From Margaritispora aquatica (taxonomy: Eukaryota; Ascomycota; Leotiomycetes; Helotiales; Discinellaceae): a stretch of DNA of 64,000 nucleotides. The stretch spans positions 1,017,831 through 1,081,830 of the forward strand of contig VJWN01000002.1 in the NCBI GenBank assembly GCA_007644065.1, read 5' to 3'. The position numbers and the translations under genes were made by a program. Below the pieces are notes generated by a model. The model made no database searches. It was not told where the DNA came from and saw only the letters and a program-made list of their open reading frames with translations. This document shows positions 30,996 to 41,562 of this stretch, in pieces (within the stretch, counting starts at the first letter, position 1; every line of letters starts with the position of its first letter).

Positions 30996-33900
30996 ATGCA
31001 ATCAGAAGAAGAATCTGACTTGGAAGAGGAAAGTTGTAAGTATCAATGTTATGATTTGATTACGATTTCAATGTGCCTTCCGCTCTCTTCTTACATGTGT
31101 GACTTCCTCTTTCAAAAACAGTGCCTGTACAGTCCCAAGATCCTCCAAGCAATCTTAACATTACCTTTTAAATGTTTCTTTTAACCATCAAAATCGCATC
31201 CTATTCCATTGCGTTTGAGCCAAACTGCAATAACGCGGTTCAATTACCATCACCAAGCAACGTTCTCACCTAAGGCATTTCAAGATCCCAAAAATTGTTT
31301 AGTCTACATGGAGCACCGTCATCGGTCAAATCGAGCTTCAAATGAGCATCATTGTGGCACCAACAAGGACCAGCGATCAGTTTATAAGCATCGACGCCGA
31401 CGTAGTGATGCATTGGCTCAAGTGCAGAGAAACACGCCGCAACTTGCCCTCGATCACTTGGATGATCCGCTCAGTGGAGATCAGGACTATGTTCAAAGAT
31501 GGCTTGCTCAGACTGATGATACGGGAAAGGATAAGAGGAATACTGAAACAAGAGGTTTGACCACAAGTGGTGAGATTTCATGAAAGCAAATGTTGTCTAA
31601 TATTTCTTTTCGCTGATAACTGAACTGTATGGCTGCAGATCACAGGCTTGGTGCAAATACGAACGTATCAACCCAATTGCGAATTAGCATAGACAACACT
31701 ACTAAGCAAGTCCTTCAGACTAGGAAACGACGGCATGGGTCTTCTTCTGATAGCTCCATTCTTGAAGCTTCACCCAAGCCTCGAGCACCCTTTGGAGAGT
31801 TCGAGGATACAACGTACAACACAAATAACATTAAAAGCCAGAAACAAGATACTCGAAACACGAGAAGGCGAATTGAAACCGTGGAGTCAGAAAGGTCAAT
31901 GCCGCTTTCTAGTCCACCCAAAGAGATATTTGAAAAGAGAGCTCGCCATAAGACCAGAGAGAATCGGTACGAAGCTAAGAATGCAAGCAATTCGAAGGAC
32001 GATACGAAAGATAAAAGACCAAGCAGAAAAAGAGCATCGAAAAGTGAAAAGAGAAAAGCAACAAAGAAAGCTAGCGAAGACTTGATGCGTAACTTCACGT
32101 CCAAGAGCATTGGAAAAGACCGTTTGACTGTCAGAAAAGGCACCCTTTGGCTTTACCAATTATTGACTGTCATTAGATTCGTCCATCTCAAGGACTTGGA
32201 CTGTTCAACAATGGGCGAGCTTCTTCACCAGCAAAACGTAGAGGAAGTAGGTTTTACTTCCGAGACCTTTGCCACTAGCTAAAAAGATGCAGTTCCCGAC
32301 CTTGCCTTTTCTGAAATGGAATTTCTTCAGAATACGTCGCACCAAGGGCTATCGGAGCCACTGCCGAATGCCAAGCCGAGAACCAAGTCAAGAGAAAAGG
32401 AGAGGAGGAAATTGCAGAGAGCTCGTGAGGAGATTGCCGAATTCTTTCAACCAAAGAGAAGAGCATTACAGGAGATAAAAACAAACAACTTGGGCCCTGT
32501 GTTTTCCAAGTACAGACAAGAGAAGAGTTCAGTATATAGCTGGCAAGGGGAGTCCAAAAATGGGCATGATGGTCTTGCGAGACCTTCACCTCACGAATCG
32601 CCTCATCGACTAACAAAGGCGGGGTGGTATGCCAGAAATGAACATAGATTTGATAATCAACGGTCACTATACCACGACGTACCCGATCCAGCGAATGAGA
32701 GACCACCTACAACTCGTAGTGAGCAGATTGAACCGGCAACATCTTTCATATCCTGGTCGGAATCTCAGAGGACTCTGGTTTCTAGGTCCAACAGCAAAGA
32801 AAATTCCAAGCAGAGATCTTGTAGTCCAACTCCAGATCATGTCCGACAATCTATTGAGAAAACTGGAATCTTCAAGGATACTAGATTGGATAGAGAGGGC
32901 TTGGGGACTTTCGTCAATACTTGTAACACCGGAAATTTAGGTACCCGAGATACTGAAATTTCTGGTATTGAAACAATATCCAGCCACAAGAGCAAAAGTG
33001 TCCCAGGCACTCCTACGACAAGATCATCTGTATACTTGCCTCGCCATTCTGCTAAATATCTTTCAGATTCAGCTGACAATACTCCAATCTCGGATCGTCG
33101 ATCCACAATCAAAATTCTGCAAGCTAGGGTCCCAGCGGACTTGGAAGATACTAGCTTGAGCGGCGACACTTATGCAGTCCTTCGACATAACAATGCTGGC
33201 ACTGAAAGAAAGCAGCCGCCAAATCATAAGAGCTCACCTGCAACAGTGCATCCAAATAAACCCCGAAACAGCGAACTGACTCCTGCGTTTCGTGCACAGC
33301 TTGCCAGAAATGCTCGCATCAGACGGCCTTCATCAAATTTACCCGCGACTCAAGAAAGTAGCGACGTTGTTCAAAAAGTTCAAGCCAATCGAAAATTTTC
33401 TCCAACAGCGCCCGCATTAACTGATAAAGCAGCGGACACTGGGGTTGAACCTCAAGATAACGTCAAAATGGCTACACACATGAACAAAACAAGCGGAGAA
33501 CACGAACCGTTCACCCAATCCGAAGAGACCCTTGTCGAGGAGATTGTTCTTAGGCCTATTGCGGTATCATCTCGAACTCTTGGTAAGCTTCAAGATGGAC
33601 CGTCGACCAACATCAACTCTTCTGCGCAGTTTTGGAACCTGGCAGCAGTGGAAGAAAGGGTGCAAACTCCTGCATTGATGCACTCTGTTGCAACTGATGA
33701 GCCTCAAAAGACCGAGTGCATCTCTCATCTCGGGTTACCTTTCCGAGGACTATCGAGAAACAATAATAATCGTGGACCGTCTCCTACTATGCTATCGTCT
33801 CGGTTGACACCAATCACGGAACCAGACCCGCTTTTCCTTCGCCAACTAAACGAAGAAAATAGGGGGGACTTTCACCTGAATGCAACTCACCCATATTCAC

Positions 33901-34376
33901 AACAGTCCACAATACACTTCGAGCAGGAGGTCCCAAATTCTGTAGAAGCATACGATGATGATTTGCTATATCGTGATGGCCGGATGATAGAAGATAATGT
34001 GGCAGACTATCAATATTTTGGTGACTCAACTGACGGACAGTATGCCCAGGAGATCTACCAGACACATGCAGACGATCAACAGTTCAGTGCTCCAAATTAT
34101 GAGGAGTCAACTGGTCGTCAACTATGGCATCCAAGTTTGACGCCGATAAAAGAGCAATCTGACGAATTTGAGCAGGGATATTTAGATGAAGACAGTGGGG
34201 CTCATCGAGATGAACATCACGCCGACCATGAGATGTATGATTATGAATTGCATCCGCAGCAGCGCTGTCAGTATGTACCGAGTAACATAGATGGAAGATT
34301 CAGACCATACGAGACAGATTGGGTTGAAGATACAAACGAGATAGAAGGCTTTTGGCGACCTCATTCTCATTATTGA
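30996..34376 (+). CDS. Large disordered protein, unrecognised
   Basis: The gene model is partial. A plausible first exon (from the ATG at 30996, MQSEEESDLEEES) ends at a GTAAGT donor near 31038, but its joining is unclear. The exon ending at 31569 (SGDQDYVQRWLAQTDDTG) joins exactly to 31639 (DHRLGANTNV) through a 69-nt intron. Two more introns are needed near 32.13-32.3 kb to pass a TAA at 32280. GTCAGA to CATTAG, then GTAGGT to ATGCAG keeps phase and yields SSPAKRRG, an AT-hook-like patch. The long last exon runs to 34376. The protein is Ser/Lys/Arg-rich, then acidic (Asp/Glu/Tyr) and ends EGFWRPHSHY. It has a KSREKERRKLQRAREEIAEFF coiled coil and no known domain. Nuclear location is inferred from the basic clusters. 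Confidence 0.6.
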
Positions 34377-34574
34377 GGTATTTGGTACCTCAATTTAGTT
34401 TTATCACTAAGCGAGCACTTTTCGCTTTTAGTTTTAATAATTAAAATAAGCTGATAATGTTGATCATTTTTCATGTTTATGTTCCACACCTCCAGGCTAA
34501 GATCGTTTGTTATGTATTAATTTCTTCTTGTTTGTATATACTTCACCCACTAAGGATTTGCTAACAATCGGTGG

Positions 34575-35702
34575 TTACTCTGGCTCTTGATTTTTCCACT
34601 TCTCTTTTATAGTTGCCACATCAATACCGCACAATTCTGCCCTCTTGACCGTTGCTTTTGCCTTCCCCACAACAGGTGCATCGATCATCTTGCCTTGCAA
34701 CGTCCAGGCACCACGGCCTAACCGATCGGCTTTGGCATCACCAATCACTACACGTACTGCCCATTCAACTTCACTCTCTGATGGCGCACTATACCCAAAT
34801 TAGTCCAGTCCCTAATTGCTCACACATACGATGATACAACAATGAAAAGAAGAAAGAGATGAACCCACAAAGTCCTCTGCACCACCTCCAACTGACTGGG
34901 ATGAATGCACTGCTTCCCATTAAACCCCAGCCCCCGGCCCTGAACACACTCCTCCTCCAAGGTCCGCATGCCCTCCTCCCCGCGGAACGACGTGCACACC
35001 AGGTCAATCGTCGACGGTAACTCGAACGCCCGCGCCGCCGTCGTGATCGCCGACCGCGCGTACAGGAATTCCGACAGCGACGGCGTCCGCGCGATGGATA
35101 AATCGAGCGCAAAATCCTCCGCGGCGAAGATGAGCCCGCTCAGGTAGGGCGACGCCGCGCAGATCGAGGAGAGCGACATTATGGAGCGTGCGGACTCGAT
35201 TAGAGCGATAATCTTGATCGGGTTGGAGGAGGGGGAGGGCGTAGATGGGTGTCGATCGGGAAGAACATGCCTCAGCACATCGGTCACGAAGTGCAGATCC
35301 GCTGCTGAATTGACCTTCGGCACCACGATGGCATCGATGTGCGTGGATTTCAGTACGGCGGACAGATCATCGAGCGCGAGCCCCGACGAGACGTCGTTGA
35401 TGCGGACGGCGAGCTCGGTTGCGTTTGGGGGGCGTCCTTCGGGGGAGGACAGGAACGAGACGATGTTTGAGCGGGCGGCGGGTTTTTGGGTGAGTGTTAC
35501 GCTGTCTTCGAGGTCGTAGCAGAGCGTGTCGACGGTTAGGGAGTGTGTTTTTTGGAGGAAGCGTGGGGAGGATGAGGGGACTGTTGTGAGGGAGGGAGTT
35601 TAGTGAGGTCTGATTTGTATAAGTGGAGGGAGGGGAGGGATGGAGGAGGGGGAGATATGTACCATAGAGCAGGGCTCGGCGGAGGATGCTGGATGTGCTC
35701 AT
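34575..35702 (-). CDS. Citrate lyase beta-like / HpcH-HpaI family lyase (CLYBL type)
   Basis: Three exons (35663-35702, 34869-35580, 34575-34788) encode 321 residues. CitE-like proteins are TIM-barrel C-C lyases or thioesterases acting on malyl-, citramalyl- or related CoA esters, and mitochondrial CLYBL is a citramalyl-CoA lyase. Motifs seen are [18 protein letters not shown] (substrate arm), [37 protein letters not shown] with the metal-binding Glu, [12 protein letters not shown] with the second acidic residue, and [16 protein letters not shown]. The C-terminal exon reads [14 protein letters not shown]. There is no clear presequence, so it may be cytosolic or peroxisomal (C-terminus QEPE, not a PTS1). 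Phases across both introns are consistent. It shares a 500-base promoter region with TVP23. Confidence 0.92.
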
Positions 35703-36202
35703 TTCGGTAGTCAATTGGCTATATGCAGCCTGTTAGGATCTAATTCAAGACATCAATTTCGTCGCCAAAGGGGAAATATGAAGCTATTCCCAAGTTTGAC
35801 CCCTCAGGTTCCCCCATGTGCTATTCCCGTTAAGCTCGGCAATTGGCGAGGTCGAAGTAAATAAGGCTTGCGAGGCTGTCGTTCAGCCCTGCTGCAGCCG
35901 AAGGACAGGGGTAGGTACCTGGTAGGTATGTAGCTGCTGAGGTCACGGTAGCTTCTTTTTAGGTGGGAACTCGAAAGTTAAGGGCAGATAGACACCTTGA
36001 CATACGACAAGAATATCTCGTATCTCACCACGAACCAGCGACGTGGAAGTACGAAAACGAGCATACGAATTATTCGAAGGAGAAAGTGAAAGAGAGATTG
36101 GAAGATAACAAGGAGAAAGGAAGAAGGAATAAGAGAGCAACGGAAACGTAGGGCAGGCAAGGACAATAAATAACAGAATCGCATACCATACCATACCATA
36201 CC
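35703..36202. promoter_or_regulatory. Divergent promoter region, CitE-like and TVP23
   Basis: 500 bases between two outward-facing genes. A CATAC/ACCAT short tandem occupies the last 20 bases before the TVP23 start codon. No other elements are evident. Confidence 0.5.
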
Positions 36203-36204
36203 AT
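36182..36204. repeat. ACCAT tandem abutting the TVP23 start codon
   Basis: About four and a half copies of a five-base unit run directly into the CCATGG around the initiator ATG, so the repeat itself supplies the start context. Confidence 0.7.
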
Positions 36205-37139
36205 GGAGTCGCATAATCCGGATGGGTCGCTGAGTTGGAGGTTGAGTTCGCATCCTATTACGCTGTTGTGCTTTTTGGGGTTTAGAATTTGTGAGTACTG
36301 GTTTCTTTTGGTGCGTGCTGGGAGTGATGGAGTGATGGATGGATGATGTGGAGGGAGGGTTAGGTGATAAGGGCAGCAGGAGGAGGATGATGATGCGGAT
36401 GCGGATGCGATGTTGGATTTTGATCTAAGAAGAAGAGTTCTATGAGGATGCAGTGATGGATGAAGACATGCTAATGCTTTCCCAACAGCAAGTCTCCTAG
36501 TCTACCTCTTCGGCCTTATCTTCACCTCAAACTTGTACGTCTCCCTGTCTTCCTCTCTCCATATCTGCACACACACTAACACTCCTCCTCCCTTAGCGTC
36601 CTAATCTTCATCCTGACCATCCTCCTCCTCGCAACCGATTTTTACTACCTCAAGAACATCGCCGGACGACGTCTCGTCGGGCTGCGATGGTGGAACGAAG
36701 TCGACCCGTCGTCGGGCGACTCGCATTGGGTGTTTGAGTCGTCGGACCCGGCCAGCAAGATCATCAATGCAACTGATAGCAGGTTCTTCTGGATTGCGCT
36801 GTACTCGCAGCCGTTGTTGTGGGTGGCGTTGGCGGTGGTGGCCATTTTTAGGTTTGAGTTTATTTGGTTGACGCTTGTTGGTATGTTTGTCCTTTCTTCA
36901 TGGGTTAGAAGGAGAGGGAGGGAGCGTTGGAGAAAGCAAGGGTTTGGGGTGCTGTTTGGTGTGATGGGTGCTAATGAATTTCAGCCATCGCATTGAGTCT
37001 GACAGTTACGAACACGCTTGCGTTCTCGAGATGCGACAAGTTTGGTCAAGCTTCGAATCTGGCGGGTGGTGCGTTGGGAGGTGCTGGATTGGCGGGCAAT
37101 ATTGCGAGTGGGATGGTTGGAAGGTTCTTCTCAAGATAG
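36203..37139 (+). CDS. TVP23: Golgi membrane protein Tvp23
   Basis: Four exons (36203-36290, 36489-36534, 36597-36880, 36985-37139) encode 190 residues. Tvp23 is a multi-pass protein of late Golgi vesicles, involved in trafficking with Yip-family proteins. The family core is clear: [33 protein letters not shown], then [28 protein letters not shown], and after a loop the third and fourth hydrophobic segments, [23 protein letters not shown] and [13 protein letters not shown] with SRCDKF. The Gly-rich C-terminus ([15 protein letters not shown]) is usual. Four transmembrane helices are predicted by eye. All three introns keep phase. Confidence 0.94.
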
Positions 37140-37844
37140 ATGGGGAGTGTGTAAGAGTTAGTGATGAGGACTGGACTGGGGGAGGATGGCTCGATGGGAA
37201 GTGTATGATACCATTTTCGGCTTGCGCAGAGCTTTTGTCATGAGATATGGATTATTGTTTTTGGATCTTCTATGACTTGGTAGCGGTGTACTATAGTTCT
37301 AGTATGCTTACGAAAGACAGGAGAAGTGTATTATTTCAAGTTTATGGAGGGAGTTTGGAGTGCACAATCAAGTTGCACTTTCGGAGGACGGGCCAAATAC
37401 AATTACAAAGATGAAATCGTCTTACAATCCTTTCTTTTTTTCTATGATGTCCTCAAATTATAGTGCCTATATATATATACAAGCATAAAACTCAAGGGAG
37501 GTTTCCCTTGAATAACTCCCTGGGTACTTTATATATCGGCTAGGTTTGGCTTTGACGAAGACATATTTGATATGATCTCGATATAAATTTGTAGGCTGTC
37601 TCGGTAGAAGATGCCCCTGAATCAGACCCCCACTAACACACCAAACTCATCATACGCCAAGGCCCTACTGCACCCCGGATTTTCCAAAGATTCCCAGCCT
37701 TGACCTCGACTTTAAGCCTGCTGAAGTTCCTTTCTCTGTCAAAATCATCAACACAAGAGGACCAGGACAAAGACACCTTATCAACACAACCAGAAGCCCC
37801 AATTCCTACGACTACTCGAACCATATACTTGTGAAGCAACAATA
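37140..37844. other. Intergenic, TVP23 to Hep59-like gene
   Basis: 0.7 kb holding the TVP23 3' UTR and the next promoter. A poly-T run and a short AT dinucleotide tract lie near 37435-37480. No gene is seen. Confidence 0.5.
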
Positions 37845-39135
37845 ATGGCCTCGCCTCCTCCAGACACAGAAGAAGCAGTCCTCTTCCGACCAAACAAGAA
37901 GCGCAAGATCTATCGCCAGCGCGCTGCGACAAACGATGAAGAAACAGCAGAACCGCAAACGAAACCCGCGCCTCTTGCAGCTCCTGCAAGCGCGCCATTG
38001 AGCCTCGATGAGCTGATCGCCACTGCTTCTAGCGCAAGCGTGCCTGTCGATGCCGACCAGGTCGCACAGGAAATGGAGGGTGTCGAAGTCCCCATGTCCG
38101 AGATCCTGCGCCTACGAAGAAAGAACAAGCGTGTTGGAGGCGTAGAATTCAAAGCTAGTGCTAAGATACGCGGCGGCGATGAGGGAGAGGAGGAAGGGAG
38201 GGAGATGGTGCTAGCTGGTGAAGACGGAGGGCCGGATGTGCCTCTGGGCCCGCCGAGGAAGTTTGCGCCGCAGATGGGAGCGGTCGCCGATACGAATAAA
38301 CATATGTGAGTCCTCCCTTACCATTGGGGTTATATTTAGAGGGATAGGAAGAGTGACTGACGGAGCAAGGATGGCGTATATAGATTCTGAGCTTGCTAAG
38401 CGACGTTCTGAATCCCAACCCCAATCTCATCTCCAAAACCAACCACTCTCACAATTCGCATCCGCGACCTCAACGCCGCCGTCAGAGAATACTCCATACG
38501 GACTCAGCACCGACACGAAGAAGACAGACCCGACGCTCTCTCGCCAGCCTGCTGCGATTGGGAAGTTGCAGGAGATTGATCTAGGCGAGGAAGCTAGGGC
38601 TGTTAACGTGCAGCGGACGCGCAAGGCGCAGCGCCTGTTGAATGGCGAAGTTGTGGATGAGGATGAAGAGAAGGAGAAGAAGCCTGTCAAGGTCCGCTTA
38701 GGGCCGGATGGGAAACCATGGAGGGGCAGGAAGAAGAGAGGAGAGGAGGATGTCAAGCGTGATAGGGCTGTGGAGGATGTTTTGAGGGAGAATAGACGTA
38801 AGTTTTTCGCTGGCTTATTTGCCTTGCTCGCATACGGAAACTAACGACCCCCAGTCGAAATCTACGAGCCACCCACCCAAGACCTCTCCACCTCCTCCAA
38901 TCCCGGCAACAACACCGACGCAGACGCGCAGCTCGCCGAAGCCTTCACACGAGATTTCATGGACGCTGTGTCTCAGCGAGCAATAGCGCGCAAGAAAGTA
39001 ACGCAGGTGCAGAGTTCGTCCGGGCAGGGGAAGAAGGAAGATGAGAGGTTGAAGGGCCCGAAATTGGGAGGTAGTAGGAGCTCGAGGGCCAGTATGAGGG
39101 AGGCGATGTTGAAGGCGGAGAAGGGAAGGAAGTGA
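37845..39135 (+). CDS. Hep59/C9orf78 (Tls1-like) spliceosome-associated protein
   Basis: Three exons (37845-38305, 38370-38797, 38855-39135) encode 389 residues. The Hep_59 family (human C9orf78, fission yeast Tls1) associates with Brr2 and the spliceosome; loss of Tls1 alters splicing of shelterin genes. Diagnostic parts are the N-terminal FRPNKKRKIYRQRAA, the KFAPQMGAVADTNKHM...MAYIDSELAKRR block that bridges exon 1 and exon 2, and LQEIDLGEEARAVNVQRTRKAQ. Low-complexity acidic and basic linkers fill the rest. The short exon 3 ends with a Ser/Lys-rich tail. Intron phases (2 and 1) agree. It is expected to be nuclear. Confidence 0.92.
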
Positions 39136-39615
39136 ATTGGGGATGGTAAGAGGGGTTTGGGACAGGAAGAAAGTAGATACAGGAGAGCCGTTATGTGAGA
39201 GTTGTGGTTGAGAGAGAGTTTAGAGGGCGAGATTGGGTAAATTTGAGGATGAACAGAGACAGAGGGTTGAGGTCTAGACAGGAGGGCATACAAGTAAACA
39301 ACAATACGCCAATCCTCCTACCACAAAGAGGACCTAGAGTTTTGCCGCTATGTGCCAGTATAAGCCGTTTTTGGTGCAAGGTAGCCCGCCCTTCATGATA
39401 CGCATGTAAGATTCACGTAGGGGAGGGAAACTAAGGTGCTTAAGTATTCATCACTGTGAAGCCCCAAAGTTCGGGTTCAAGTTCGACTTTAAGCGCTAGT
39501 TCGTTTCGTTTTGATGTCTTGATATTACACATATTACACATACAAACATTACTACACAGCTCATTCGACTCTAAATCCATGACTCGAGAATCCATTGTAT
39601 TCTCTACCCGTATGA

Positions 39616-39658
<43 letters not shown>
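39616..39658. repeat. Compound microsatellite (TC)n(GT)n
   Basis: About 13 TC units pass directly into about 8 GT units. It lies in the convergent spacer and would be expected to be length-polymorphic. Confidence 0.9.
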
Positions 39659-39782
39659 CTCTGTTCATATACATCCCTTTCGTCGCCTCAGTCCTACCCG
39701 GGTATATTCAAATCCATCACCAAAAAGCATATACACGTCTACATTACAGTATTCTTGATAACCCAGTCCGTTGCAATCCAAT

Positions 39783-39810
39783 CCAAGCCAAGCCAAGCCA
39801 AGCCAAGCCA
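39783..39810. repeat. CCAAG tandem, about 5 copies
   Basis: A perfect pentanucleotide tandem 125 bases beyond the TC/GT microsatellite. Confidence 0.8.
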
Positions 39811-40200
39811 GTTCATCTCATTGACCCAGTAATACGCCATTCCAGATCCCATATCCCAAGGCGCCCATCGCTAATGCACCACAATTCAAAAGTACCAAAA
39901 AAAACGCGGCAATATTCCCCGTCCTGTAAACGCAAACAAGAACCAGTTAATAAATCCAAAGCTTCAGGGTAGGACCCAAAAGCCAGAATCATGGACCAAA
40001 GCTGGCCCATTTTTGGTTTCATGATGTTGTGTTCAAGCGATGCCATGTCTTCTCTCTTCACATGTCGTTTCTGTCTGTCTCTCGCTCATTTCGTTGATCT
40101 GGTCGTCCAAGGTTCCATAAATAATCCATCGTTCTTCATGTTTTCGTATCAAGTATAGCAAGATGAAGTTGCATCCTTGGTCTCGCTCCAAGTTTTGTTC

Positions 40201-41562
40201 TCAGTCATGAACGCTAAACTCGATCCTGGGTGTCTCAACCTCAACTTCATCGCCAACAACCCACGTATCCTCGCTTTCACTCCTACTTCTCGAACCGAGA
40301 CTCAGCTTCGCCAAGTCCAAGTCAAGCTGCAACGGGCTTCGCACCTCGCCACCCTCACACAACTCGTCCTCCACCTCTCCATCCCTCTCCACATCACCTT
40401 GAAACCTCAATCCTCCCCCAGGCCCAGAAATAACCACCTCCTCACCCACGCCCAACACGACTGCTTCAGTGCCCACACGCTCGTTGCTCGGAAATTTCTC
40501 ACTCCTCGGACTAACGACGCTCTCGACCTCGCTACGGCCATACTTCCTTACTTCCAGCCCACCATTGGCGATCCCCTTAATCTCCTTGTCGCCATCGTGC
40601 GCGCTGATCCAGACCTGTGCCATGAGTTTCTGCGCGATTTCCAGGCCGCCAGGGAAGCCGGAGCAGATGTTGCCGCCAAGGTACCATGCGTTTTGGACGC
40701 TGTCGAAGCAGTGAAGTAGGGCTGTGAGGGGCAGCGCTGAGAGAGGGAGCAGGTGCGCACTTATATAAGGGAGGAGGAACTTGTAGGGTAGGCCGTGAGG
40801 CGAGTATATTAGTGAGAGTGGCCGGGAGGTGGAGGTAGAGCTAAAGAGTGAGTTGGATGAGGAGGATGGACGTGAATTGGATGTAAAGGATGTTGCTGAT
40901 GCAGGTGTGAGTGGTGGTGTGTCTGGTAATGTTGTTTGGAAGTGAGTTTCCATAAGGTTTTTGCTGCTGTATGACGACAGGGTAGGTGAACTGTAAGTGA
41001 TAGCTATGGCGTTGTGTAGACCCGTGAGATCCGGTTTCTGCGCCAGGTACGCAATCGTGACCTCTCCGTCCTCTCCATCATCGCCCTCATTCTCCGTAGG
41101 GCAAGGAATAGAAATCCTGTGCAAACCCCTCGCCTCCTTTCCATTCTCCACATCCGGTGCCTTGAATCTTGGCAGCGTGACCACCTTCTCAGGCGCAAAG
41201 TACTTCCAACTTTTGATAACCTTCGCCGCAGCGGGCTCAGCCAATATCAGAGTCTTCCCACCCGAAGCCGGGAGTTGCGTTAACGTCTGCTTGTGGCAGT
41301 GGTCGCTTTTGCTTTGCGATATGATGACCAGGTCGGGTTGGTCGAGCTCGAGGAGCGAGGTGATACATGGCGGGGTGGTGTGGCGTGAAGTGGAGAACTT
41401 GGAGTGGAAGATGTTGGAGGGGCCGATTAGCCATGGGTCCAAGAGGATGGTGTACGTTTTTGGTGGTGGGGTGGTGGCGGAAGGGAGGAAAGCAGGCGTG
41501 GCGGGGTGGAAGGTGAGGAGGAAGGATGTGTCGGAGTTGAGGTGCTTGATTGTGAGAGACAT
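40201..41562 (-). CDS. Metallo-beta-lactamase-fold protein with altered metal motif
   Basis: This intronless gene encodes 453 residues. The frame continues upstream to an ATG at 41616, but MSLTIKHLNSDTSFLL is the more natural start. The UlaG-like layout is visible: ILLDPWLIGPSNIFHSKF, then LVIISQSKSDHCH at 79-90, LILAEPAAA, KVVTLPRF and a long Ser/Pro-rich middle segment. In active enzymes the second block is HxHxDH. Here both leading histidines are replaced (Q83, K85), while D87, H88 and H90 remain. The metal site is therefore changed or lost, which suggests a non-canonical or non-enzymatic role. The C-terminal 120 residues are acidic and low in complexity. Substrate unknown. Confidence 0.82.
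   Translation of the reverse strand: MSLTIKHLNSDTSFLLTFHPATPAFLPSATTPPPKTYTILLDPWLIGPSNIFHSKFSTSRHTTPPCITSLLELDQPDLVIISQSKSDHCHKQTLTQLPASGGKTLILAEPAAAKVIKSWKYFAPEKVVTLPRFKAPDVENGKEARGLHRISIPCPTENEGDDGEDGEVTIAYLAQKPDLTGLHNAIAITYSSPTLSSYSSKNLMETHFQTTLPDTPPLTPASATSFTSNSRPSSSSNSLFSSTSTSRPLSLIYSPHGLPYKFLLPYISAHLLPLSALPLTALLHCFDSVQNAWYLGGNICSGFPGGLEIAQKLMAQVWISAHDGDKEIKGIANGGLEVRKYGRSEVESVVSPRSEKFPSNERVGTEAVVLGVGEEVVISGPGGGLRFQGDVERDGEVEDELCEGGEVRSPLQLDLDLAKLSLGSRSRSESEDTWVVGDEVEVETPRIEFSVHD

Larger units (their letters stand above)
39136..40200. other. Convergent spacer, Hep59-like and metallo-beta-lactamase genes
   Basis: 1.1 kb with both 3' UTRs. It carries a CT/GT microsatellite and a CCAAG tandem listed separately. 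No supported gene. Confidence 0.5.

Noticed and set aside
31715..32143. 142-codon minus-strand ORF
   Set aside because: Antisense to the Lys/Ser/Arg-rich coding stretch; the Phe/Leu-rich product is typical of such shadows.
39470..39500. GGTTCAAGTTCG resembling a tRNA T-arm
   Set aside because: No matching acceptor stem or A box at the proper distance.
40177..40719. 180-codon and other plus-strand ORFs over the metallo-beta-lactamase gene
   Set aside because: Antisense to a clear coding frame; composition (Ser/Pro/His-rich) reflects the complement.
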